Of a stretch of 64,000 nucleotides of DNA, positions 17,083 to 24,527 are shown piece after piece (the stretch's first letter is position 1; every line of letters starts with the position of its first letter). Source of the stretch: Thalassotalea sp. HSM 43 (GTDB lineage: Bacteria > Pseudomonadota > Gammaproteobacteria > Enterobacterales > Alteromonadaceae). The notes beneath the pieces were generated by a model. The model was not told the DNA's origin, did no database searches, and worked only from the letters and a program-made list of their open reading frames with translations. Where the stretch lies: the NCBI RefSeq assembly GCF_004752005.1, contig NZ_CP038493.1, forward strand, positions 1,698,302 through 1,762,301. Reading direction: 5' to 3'. The translations under genes and the position numbers were made by a program.

Positions 17083-19617
17083 TTAAAATCGAATGCTGTG
17101 TACACCTGAAGTAAGAACCTGTTCGGCTCCTGCAAGCCCTAGGCTTTGATTATCGACAAGCACAGTAACCCCGTCAGGAATATCCACCGATAACAACCCT
17201 ACATTATTAAATTGCCATTGTATTATTAGCGGTCCTTGTGGGGTCATGATTGTGGCGTTGGCATCGCCTATTGAATGCGACTGCTTGCGGATACGAACGG
17301 TCTTCATTCCCGGCTCGATAACCTCAAAGCCCAATACATACTCGGCAAATAGCGCTGGGGCGAATGCGCTTTCGGTTTGCGCGTCAGAACGACTACGGCC
17401 ATTATCGACAAATTTGCCACTGCGACCGGTACCATTTAACCACCACTCCTCCCAAAGTGTGCCATTGTGCTCAGCGTTTAGCATCTTATCAAAGCGCTGT
17501 TTAAATAAGGCCAATGAACTGTCTATTTCACCATAACTAGCAAGACCTTTATGTAAAAAATAACTCATCGCCGGTGTCACTACCACCATACCGTTAGCGT
17601 GGCTCATGTAGTCATGATCGCTACCATCTAACACCTGTGCAATAACACGTTGTGCTTGAGCTGGTGAGGCAATCCGCATAGCCAAGGCCATAGCATTACC
17701 ATGCTCGCTTATCGCCGTCGATTGCTTGCCATCGATAACCGCATCAACAAATACGCCCCGTTCTTGCTGCCAAAAAGCCTTTGCAATATAGCTGCGCATG
17801 CTTTTCGCTTGATCCCGATATTTTTGAGCATTCGGCAGCTGCAATAATTCACGTAATCTGCTGTAATCTTCTACCGCTCCCAAGTAATGACCATTAAGGT
17901 TTAAGTTGGCACCGCGTCGATCATTTTTGGCATGATCGAGCCAGTAGGAAAACGGCGGGCTGTCAAGCAAGCCATGTTGATTGGTAAAAGAGCCTAGCAA
18001 CACCATTAACCGTTCAGCATTTGCCATCAATGATAGAGTTGTCACCTTATCACCAGAGTACAGGTAATAGTTATATAGGCTGCGAATCCACAAACAATTA
18101 GAGTCGAGAATGACCATGGCGTCTTCGCTTTGTAACGGCCCATAGGCGGGCATTAAGCCATTCGCCCATTGTTCTTGTGCGGTTTGTAGTAAATATCGGC
18201 GCTGTAAGCTTTGATTGGCGAAAGTGTAATAATTACCCAGTGCGGCGTAAAACCCGGTTTGCGCGTATTGCCTGCGCTCACGGTAATTGTCGGTATAGGC
18301 GTCAGTTGTCGCTACTTTAAGGGTTTGTTTGCTGGCTTGCACATATTGATTTAACCACGCCGCCGAGTTTGATTGAATATCGCCTTGTTCAGTGAATGGG
18401 AATGCCAATTGATGCAATGCTAGATGCTGTATTTCCAGATCTTTTTGTGGTTTTACAATAACCCCTAAATAACGCGTCGGTTTAAAATATTGCGCCTGCC
18501 AGCGGTCAACTTTGCCAGACAAGGTCACTCGGTCGATTAAATTGGCATCCACCATATGATAACTAAATTGATCATCAATCATAAACGGTATGCCAATGAT
18601 TTCAACAACGTCACCAGCACTACCACGCATAGTAAATTCTGGTAAGCTATTGATGACTTCGCCAAAATCATATACTAGCAAAACAGGCTTATCGCTTGAT
18701 GACAATAGCACCGGCATCTGCTCATCAATATCTAGTTGCTTGCCTTGTAAACGCACTTTCGGCGCTTTTTTGGGGTTAGTTATTAGGCTGTGATTGTCTG
18801 TGGCAAAATAATCATCAATATATTGCGCCGCAACAAGCTTTGTCACCGGTCGTGTTTGTTCATGTAAGTATTCAATATCACGCGGCACGAGCTCAATCCA
18901 TGGCGCGGTTTTGGCATGCGCTTGTTCATTGCCTTGTACTGCAGGCCAGCCGGTATTGCGTTTAAGCTCAACCGCATTGCTCCAATTACGGTCATCAAAA
19001 TCAATTGCCTGCCAATTTGCCAATGCCAAGCGCATATCGACACGATCATTAACCTGCTGATGAAAACGGCTCATTTTGGGACTCGGTGTTAACCAAGCAG
19101 GATCAGCGGTGGTTTTGACACTATGGTCACTGAGCAGGTAGCCTTGTTCGGCCATATCCAGTTGCAGCAATAAACCAGCACGAGCGCTTAATTGATGGCT
19201 AGATAACAAATTATCGGCATGGACTTGCACCGCAATCACATTATCGCCATGGTTCAATAAACTGGCGACATCAAGCACGTCATAAGATTGATGATGCGGC
19301 GCACTGCGTGCCGGACCGCGATTGACGTAAACGCCATTAATATACAGTTTGTAACGGTTACTGGCGGTAATCATTAACCTTGCTTGGCTCGGCACAGTGC
19401 TCAATGTAAATGATTTACGAAATAGCGCTAGTGATGTGCTCTCTACGTCTTTGTGCCAAATCCACTTTGCTTGCCATGATGGCTTGGTATCACTGTCAAT
19501 TGTCCATAAACCGACGACATCATTGGCTAATGGTGATCGATTTTCCAGTGCCGAAACAGGTGACAACAAACCACACAAGCCAATAAACATCAGCATTTTC
19601 ACGTACACAAACTTCAC
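17083..19617 (-). CDS. GH78-like exported glycosidase (alpha-L-rhamnosidase family)
   Basis: An 844-residue exported protein with the GH78 architecture. A signal peptide (ending S-P-V-S-A-L) is followed by a beta-sandwich with W-I-W-H and Y-K-L-Y-I-N-G, then an (alpha/alpha)6 barrel and a C-terminal beta domain. The barrel has T-L-W-E-E-W (Glu723/Glu724), matching the general-base region of alpha-L-rhamnosidases. The usual acid motif with R-D-E-R and G-W-x-G-D is altered to D-N-Y-R-E-R-R-Q-Y-A-Q-T-G, so activity on plain rhamnosides is uncertain. GTG 19617 is taken as the start because AGGAG stands six bases upstream. The gene is divergent from a FadR-type regulator and shares its palindromic control region. 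Confidence 0.8.
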   Translation of the reverse strand: MKFVYVKMLMFIGLCGLLSPVSALENRSPLANDVVGLWTIDSDTKPSWQAKWIWHKDVESTSLALFRKSFTLSTVPSQARLMITASNRYKLYINGVYVNRGPARSAPHHQSYDVLDVASLLNHGDNVIAVQVHADNLLSSHQLSARAGLLLQLDMAEQGYLLSDHSVKTTADPAWLTPSPKMSRFHQQVNDRVDMRLALANWQAIDFDDRNWSNAVELKRNTGWPAVQGNEQAHAKTAPWIELVPRDIEYLHEQTRPVTKLVAAQYIDDYFATDNHSLITNPKKAPKVRLQGKQLDIDEQMPVLLSSSDKPVLLVYDFGEVINSLPEFTMRGSAGDVVEIIGIPFMIDDQFSYHMVDANLIDRVTLSGKVDRWQAQYFKPTRYLGVIVKPQKDLEIQHLALHQLAFPFTEQGDIQSNSAAWLNQYVQASKQTLKVATTDAYTDNYRERRQYAQTGFYAALGNYYTFANQSLQRRYLLQTAQEQWANGLMPAYGPLQSEDAMVILDSNCLWIRSLYNYYLYSGDKVTTLSLMANAERLMVLLGSFTNQHGLLDSPPFSYWLDHAKNDRRGANLNLNGHYLGAVEDYSRLRELLQLPNAQKYRDQAKSMRSYIAKAFWQQERGVFVDAVIDGKQSTAISEHGNAMALAMRIASPAQAQRVIAQVLDGSDHDYMSHANGMVVVTPAMSYFLHKGLASYGEIDSSLALFKQRFDKMLNAEHNGTLWEEWWLNGTGRSGKFVDNGRSRSDAQTESAFAPALFAEYVLGFEVIEPGMKTVRIRKQSHSIGDANATIMTPQGPLIIQWQFNNVGLLSVDIPDGVTVLVDNQSLGLAGAEQVLTSGVHSIRF

Positions 19618-19681
19618 TTACCACTCCTATCAACACACATATATCGTATTTATCTTATTTATTCTTGCATATCTAAATGCG

Positions 19682-19702
19682 CTTGTATACATTGTATACA
19701 AG
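19682..19702. promoter_or_regulatory. Perfect palindrome, candidate operator of the FadR-type regulator
   Basis: Two 9-bp arms, CTTGTATAC (19682-19690) and GTATACAAG (19694-19702), surround a 3-base spacer. It lies in the 118-base divergent region between the GH78-like gene and the GntR/FadR-type regulator. FadR-subfamily regulators commonly bind short palindromes in their own promoters, so autoregulation plus control of GH78 is a reasonable inference. Confidence 0.6.
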
Positions 19703-19735
19703 TAATCGATTAGCTATAAAAAGACACAAATTACA

Positions 19736-20428
19736 ATGACTAATACCCATGCCACATTAAGCCAGCAAGCCTATAACCGTATGTTATCGATGTTTACCTC
19801 CGGTGATTTACCTGGTGGCACCGCCTTATCTGAAAATAATTTAGCAAAGCTTTTGGGCATGAGCAGAACCCCAGTTAGGGAAGCCATTCGCCAAATGCAA
19901 CAAGATGGCATCATTGAATTTACGCCGCGTTTTGGCGCCACCTTAAAAAAGCCGTCGGCTGATGAATTGGCCAATATGTATGGTGTTCGTAGTGCACTGG
20001 AAAGCTTTGCCGCAGAAAGTGCAGCGCAGTCGATCACGCCGCGAGCGTTGCAGCAATTACGTCACTTATTACTGATTATGCAAGACATCACCGATGAATT
20101 TGCTAAGCAAAGTGATGCGTTTATAGAAGGTGATGAGCTCGACGCATTTTTAACCGCCGATTATGAGTTTCATCAATTGATTGTTAAAGCGACAAACAAT
20201 AGTTACTTGCAAAAAGTTCTCGATGACACCCATATTTTGGTCAAGGTCTTTACCGCCACCTGTTATCAATACGATTTACCACGATTAGAACAAGCCAATG
20301 CGTTTCACTGGCGTTTGTATGATGCATTACGTGTGAAGGATGGCGAAGCCGCGAAACAAGCCACCATTGAAGCGATGAACGTTGCCAAATTCAATGCACT
20401 ACAAATCAGTAACAGACAAACAAAATAG
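19736..20428 (+). CDS. GntR family transcriptional regulator, FadR (FCD) subfamily
   Basis: A 230-residue regulator. Residues about 5-70 form a GntR winged helix with L-S-E-N-N-L-A-K-L-L-G-M-S-R-T-P-V-R-E-A. Residues about 80-220 are the all-helical FCD ligand domain, with an A-D-Y-E-F-H-Q-L-I segment and a later F-H-W-R-L-Y-D, where Asp and His normally bind a metal that holds a sugar-acid ligand. Regulators of this type often respond to galactonate, gluconate, uronates or similar acids. It heads a plus-strand cluster (Dabb, permease, enolase-superfamily, ALDH, GH2) and follows a perfect palindrome. Likely a local repressor of this cluster and of GH78. Confidence 0.9.
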   Translation: MTNTHATLSQQAYNRMLSMFTSGDLPGGTALSENNLAKLLGMSRTPVREAIRQMQQDGIIEFTPRFGATLKKPSADELANMYGVRSALESFAAESAAQSITPRALQQLRHLLLIMQDITDEFAKQSDAFIEGDELDAFLTADYEFHQLIVKATNNSYLQKVLDDTHILVKVFTATCYQYDLPRLEQANAFHWRLYDALRVKDGEAAKQATIEAMNVAKFNALQISNRQTK

Positions 20429-20452
20429 TAATAACGAGAATTTGGAGTGAAT

Positions 20453-20752
20453 ATGTATACACATCTGGTTTTATGGAAATTAAAGGACGCCGCAGATGGC
20501 ATGAATAAGCAAGATCTAGCCAGCGTGGTAAAGCAAAAACTGGACAGCTTACCGGCACAGATCAGTGAAATTGTGCAATACGATGTAGGTATCAACATTG
20601 GTAATTATGGTACGCAGTTTTTTGATCTTGGCCTGATCTCTACCTTTGCTAACGAAGATGATTTTAAGCGTTATTGCGTCAATCCAAAGCATGATGACGT
20701 AGTTGCCTACATTCAATCGGTCACCGTTGACGAGCAAATCGTCGACTTTTAA
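20453..20752 (+). CDS. Dabb (stress-responsive alpha/beta barrel) domain protein
   Basis: A 99-residue protein that is almost entirely a Dabb ferredoxin-like domain: it opens Y-T-H-L-V-L-W-K-L-K and has D-L-G-L-I-S-T-F-A-N-E-D-D-F and Y-x-x-N-P-x-H in the middle. GGAG at 20444 fixes ATG 20453 as the start rather than GTG 20447. Dabb proteins are dimers; a few bind or modify small molecules, but most are uncharacterised. Small Dabb genes often sit in sugar catabolic clusters, and this one lies between the regulator and a RhaT-like permease. A role in sugar or lactone isomerisation is only a guess. Confidence 0.85.
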   Translation: MYTHLVLWKLKDAADGMNKQDLASVVKQKLDSLPAQISEIVQYDVGINIGNYGTQFFDLGLISTFANEDDFKRYCVNPKHDDVVAYIQSVTVDEQIVDF

Positions 20753-20815
20753 AACGCTTATTAAAACACCAAGTATAAAAACTAAAAATATAATAATAAC
20801 AACAGGATAAACCTT

Positions 20816-21907
20816 ATGATTGAAATAATGTTGCCACTGCTACTGGTCTTATTGGCCAGTGTCTTTCAAGGTACTTTTGGCCTTGGTATGAAGTACACCA
20901 AGCCATTAGCTTGGGAAGCATGGTGGTTAATTCATGTCACCATCGCGATGATTGTATTCCCAGGTATTTGGGCTGTTATGGTGGTCCCAGACTTAGTTAC
21001 GGTTATTACAAATTCACCAGCCCAAGCAATTCAAGAAGGCGCGCTTTATGGCTTTTTATGGGGCATAGGTGGCATCATGTTTGGTGTCTGTGTGACCTAC
21101 ATTGGTGTTGCCCTAACCATGGGTATTGTTATGGGATTGGCTGCATTGATGGGCTCGTTAATTCCATTAGTGCAAATCGATAACTTTTCTGCCAACCCTG
21201 CGATCCCATTCATTATCGCCGGTATGGTGATCATGCTTGTTGCCGTTGCCATTGTTGCAAAAGCAGGCATTAATCGCGATAAAGTATTAGCCGAATCAGG
21301 GCAAGAAATTGCCGGTATTGCGACGGGCTCTGCATTCAAAAAAGGCCTATCTATCGCCATCGCCTGCGGTATTTTATCGTCATTACTAAACGTTGGCTTC
21401 TCAGCAACCGAAGCCATAGGTAGCAGCGCCGAAGAAGCAGGTGCCTTAACCCGTAATACTGCATTAGCGCGCTGGGTTGTTGTGCTACTCGGTGCGTACG
21501 CGATGAACGCCGGTTACGCGTTATTCTTATTGTTTAAAAACAATTCTTGGTCATCATTTTCAACACAAAATGCCGCTAAAGCCTACAAATGGGCGATTAT
21601 TGCCGGATTACTTTGGTTTGCTGCCTTAGGTGTTTATGGTCAAGGTGCTGCTTTAATGGGTGATATTGGCCCAGTCATTGGCTGGCCTATGCTGCTCGGT
21701 TTAGCGTTAATCATTTCAACCGTGATTGGTATTTATACCGGTGAATGGCAAGGTGCTCCTGGCCCATTTAAAACCATGGTCACCGGTATCGTGGTGTTAA
21801 TCAGCGCGATTTGTTTGCTGGGTTATTCTAACTCAATCGAGCAGCAACCTGTGAACACGGTCGATATATATCAACCTGAAATCAACGCTGATCTATACAA
21901 CGAGTAA
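20816..21907 (+). CDS. RhaT-like sugar permease (DMT superfamily)
   Basis: A 363-residue inner-membrane protein with about ten hydrophobic segments and no signal peptide. It resembles the L-rhamnose-proton symporter RhaT in order and spacing of blocks: F-L-W-G-I-G-G-I-M-F-G near residue 80, T-M-G-I-V-M-G-L-A-A-L-M-G-S-L-I-P-L near 100, and K-K-G-L-S-I-A-I-A-C-G-I-L-S-S near 175. RhaT imports L-rhamnose with a proton. Divergent relatives in algal PULs may carry other deoxy- or anhydro-sugars, so I do not give the rhaT symbol. It lies 6 bases before the enolase-superfamily gene, supporting transport of that pathway's substrate. Confidence 0.82.
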   Translation: MIEIMLPLLLVLLASVFQGTFGLGMKYTKPLAWEAWWLIHVTIAMIVFPGIWAVMVVPDLVTVITNSPAQAIQEGALYGFLWGIGGIMFGVCVTYIGVALTMGIVMGLAALMGSLIPLVQIDNFSANPAIPFIIAGMVIMLVAVAIVAKAGINRDKVLAESGQEIAGIATGSAFKKGLSIAIACGILSSLLNVGFSATEAIGSSAEEAGALTRNTALARWVVVLLGAYAMNAGYALFLLFKNNSWSSFSTQNAAKAYKWAIIAGLLWFAALGVYGQGAALMGDIGPVIGWPMLLGLALIISTVIGIYTGEWQGAPGPFKTMVTGIVVLISAICLLGYSNSIEQQPVNTVDIYQPEINADLYNE

Positions 21908-21913
21908 GCCGTT

Positions 21914-23065
21914 ATGAAGATTGCCGCAATACGCAGCTATCATCTGCGCTGTTCATTGCAAAAGCCGTTTGGCTTTTCGCAATGGACCTATGATCAACGC
22001 AATGTTTTGGTCATTGAAGTGATCACTGACACCGGTTTGTCCGGTTGGGGCGAATGTTATGGTCCAGCCGATGTCACCCAAGCCGCGGTGGAACACTTTT
22101 ATGCGCCCAGAATCATCGGCATGCATGCACTGTCAAGCGAGGTAATTTGGCAGCATATGTGGCGCAGCAGTTTAGATTTTGCTCGCGGCGGCATCATGAT
22201 GGGCGCTATGTCTGGTCTTGATATGGCACTTTGGGATCTCAAAGGCAAAGCACTGAATTTAAGTGTAAGTGAGCTTATGGGAGGTCGCCAGCGACAGCAA
22301 ATTGACTGCTATGCCACCGGTATGTATTTTCAAGATATGAACGAGCAGCAGTTATTGTCAACATTGGTTGCAGAAGCTCAAGCATATGCCTGTGAAGGTT
22401 TCAAAGCGATGAAGATTAAAATCGGCAAAAACCTAAACTTCGATAAGCAACTCATAAAAGCGATGCGAGAAGCGCTGCCGAATACCACGCTGATGGCCGA
22501 CTCTAATCACGCCTATGACTTGCCAGAAGCGATCAGTATTGGCCGCGTGCTAGATGAGTGTCAGTATCATTGGTTTGAAGAACCGCTTTCACCTGAGCAC
22601 TTACGCCAGTTTCATAGCTTGCACAACAAATTGGATTTGGCCATTGCCACTGGCGAATGTGAACAAACCCGATTTGGCTTTGACAAATTATTGACCAGCG
22701 GCGGAGTCAATATTATTCAACCGGATCTGGCCTACTGTGGTGGCCCAAGTGAAGCGTTAAAAATACGCGCCATCGCGTCGGCGAACGGCGTTAATTGTAT
22801 TCCTCATGTCTGGGGCACGCAGTTGAATCTAGCCGCGGCGGTGCATTTTCTTGCCACCGCTTATGTTGAACCGGGCCGAGCCGAGTCACAATCTTTGCTG
22901 CTTGAGTACGATCGTACCGAAAACCCATTAAGAGACGAGCTTTACAGCACCAGCATCGACATTAAACACGGTGTGGCGACTGTGCCTGACGCTGCCGGTC
23001 TTGGCGTGCAAATTGATCCTCACACATTAGAACAATTTACTATCAAACGGTCTGAAACATTATGA
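21914..23065 (+). CDS. Enolase-superfamily sugar-acid dehydratase or cycloisomerase (mandelate racemase subgroup)
   Basis: A 383-residue cytoplasmic enzyme with a complete mandelate-racemase-type active site. The K-x-K pair is Lys167/Lys169, metal ligands are Asp196, Glu222 and Glu248, and the His298-Asp271 dyad is intact. Numbering is within one to three residues of mandelate racemase itself. The subgroup abstracts a proton alpha to a carboxylate and includes galactonate, gluconate and rhamnonate dehydratases as well as 3,6-anhydrogalactonate cycloisomerase. The ALDH gene overlaps by four bases, so the pair probably oxidises an aldose and then converts the acid to a 2-keto-3-deoxy acid. The sequence does not clearly match one of these specific enzymes. 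Confidence 0.88.
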   Translation: MKIAAIRSYHLRCSLQKPFGFSQWTYDQRNVLVIEVITDTGLSGWGECYGPADVTQAAVEHFYAPRIIGMHALSSEVIWQHMWRSSLDFARGGIMMGAMSGLDMALWDLKGKALNLSVSELMGGRQRQQIDCYATGMYFQDMNEQQLLSTLVAEAQAYACEGFKAMKIKIGKNLNFDKQLIKAMREALPNTTLMADSNHAYDLPEAISIGRVLDECQYHWFEEPLSPEHLRQFHSLHNKLDLAIATGECEQTRFGFDKLLTSGGVNIIQPDLAYCGGPSEALKIRAIASANGVNCIPHVWGTQLNLAAAVHFLATAYVEPGRAESQSLLLEYDRTENPLRDELYSTSIDIKHGVATVPDAAGLGVQIDPHTLEQFTIKRSETL

Positions 23066-24498
23066 ATAAACACCAATTTCCAATGTTGATAAACGGCGAG
23101 TTGATCAACACTGAAGACAGTATTGCTGTCATTAATCCAGCGACAGAAGACATCATTGGCCATGCACCGCAATTACAAGCATTGCACATTGAACAGGCGT
23201 TAGATGGAGCCGAACAAGCATTTACCCTGTGGTCAGCAATGACCTTAAACCAACGCAGTGCATTGATTTTGCGTTACGCTGAGCTATTAGAAAACCAACG
23301 TAGTGAAATCATTGATTTGTTGATCGCAGAAACCGGCAAACCTGCTGATAATGCCGAGTACGATTTTGAGACGCTAATCACTTGTTTACGCTTTTTTATT
23401 GAAGAAGCAAAGCGCATCGATCAACCGGTTATCGTTGACGGTAATGGTCGATTTCTTAACTACGTAATGCGCCAACCACTTGGTGTGGTTGTCGGCTATT
23501 TGGCGTGGAATTTCCCTTTGCTAAACCTTGGTTACAAACTTGGCCCTGTATTGGCATCGGGTTGTACGGCGATCATCAAACCCGCGCATTTAACACCACT
23601 AGCAACATTAAAATGTGCTGAAATTGCCATGCTAGCAGGTATTCCAAAAGGGGTGATCAATGTCATAACCGGCGATGATTACGCATTAACGGACACCTTA
23701 CTTGAATCGGATAAAGTCAGCTTGTTTACCATGATTGGCTCAACCAAAGCGGGGGTTGATACCATGCGAACCTCCTGCACCAACATCAAACACTTTTCTG
23801 TTGAGCTCGGCGGAAACTCCCCTGTTGTGATTTACCCTGATGCAGATTTAGACAAAGCCGCAGAAGATGTGGTTAATCTCAAGTTTGCCAATACTGGCCA
23901 GGTTTGCGTCTCGCCAAATCGCTGTTTTGTGCATGAAAGTGTGTATCCGCAGTTTATTACCAAAGCCAAAGCCCATGTTCAAGGTATTGAGTTTGGCAGT
24001 GGCCGCACCGAAGGTCGGTTAATGGGGCCATTGTTAACCGCCGAAGCAAGAGAGCGAGTGATAACATCAATAAATGCTGCCGTCGATATGGGCGCAGAAT
24101 TAGTGAGTGGCGGTCAGATCCCACAACAGCCGAACAAAGGCTATTACTTGCAACCCACTATATTGGCCAATGTGAGCACAAATATGCCGCTCGCCGGTGA
24201 GGAAATTTTTGGTCCGGTGTTGCCAATCATCAAATACAGCGATGACGACGATATTATTGCCATGGCCAACGACAGTGATTATGGCTTAGCGGCTTATGTC
24301 TATACCCAAGACATTCAGAAAGGTTTACAGGCTGCCAGCCAAATACAAGCCGGTAGCGTGTGTATTAATGAGGTGCATTATGATGTGTCACTGCCCCATG
24401 GTGGCTTAAAGCAAAGTGGTGTCGGCAAAGACTGCTCGCAATACAGCTTGCAAGAATACCTAACCTTAAAACGTGTTTCGGTTCTGGTGAACCCTTAA
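23062..24498 (+). CDS. NAD(P)-dependent aldehyde dehydrogenase
   Basis: A 478-residue member of the ALDH superfamily. It has W-N-F-P-L near residue 150, catalytic base Glu248 in V-E-L-G-G-N-S-P and nucleophile Cys282 in N-T-G-Q-V-C. Length and motifs resemble lactaldehyde/glycolaldehyde/succinate-semialdehyde dehydrogenases. Its ATG overlaps the stop of the enolase-superfamily gene (ATGA), showing translational coupling. Two pathway roles fit: oxidation of 3,6-anhydrogalactose to its acid ahead of a cycloisomerase, or oxidation of L-lactaldehyde released from a rhamnose-derived 2-keto-3-deoxy acid. The RhaT-like permease and GH78 favour the second, and the KDGal kinase and aldolase nearby favour the first. 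Confidence 0.92.
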   Translation: MNKHQFPMLINGELINTEDSIAVINPATEDIIGHAPQLQALHIEQALDGAEQAFTLWSAMTLNQRSALILRYAELLENQRSEIIDLLIAETGKPADNAEYDFETLITCLRFFIEEAKRIDQPVIVDGNGRFLNYVMRQPLGVVVGYLAWNFPLLNLGYKLGPVLASGCTAIIKPAHLTPLATLKCAEIAMLAGIPKGVINVITGDDYALTDTLLESDKVSLFTMIGSTKAGVDTMRTSCTNIKHFSVELGGNSPVVIYPDADLDKAAEDVVNLKFANTGQVCVSPNRCFVHESVYPQFITKAKAHVQGIEFGSGRTEGRLMGPLLTAEARERVITSINAAVDMGAELVSGGQIPQQPNKGYYLQPTILANVSTNMPLAGEEIFGPVLPIIKYSDDDDIIAMANDSDYGLAAYVYTQDIQKGLQAASQIQAGSVCINEVHYDVSLPHGGLKQSGVGKDCSQYSLQEYLTLKRVSVLVNP

Positions 24499-24527
24499 CA
24501 ACCAACACTAATTTGGGAGCTCACTCC

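Noticed and set aside
20453-20464. ATGTATACACAT at the start of the Dabb gene, resembling the arms of the 19682 palindrome
   Set aside because: It is coding sequence at the start codon, lacks the CTTG and CAAG ends, and only the TGTATACA core is shared.
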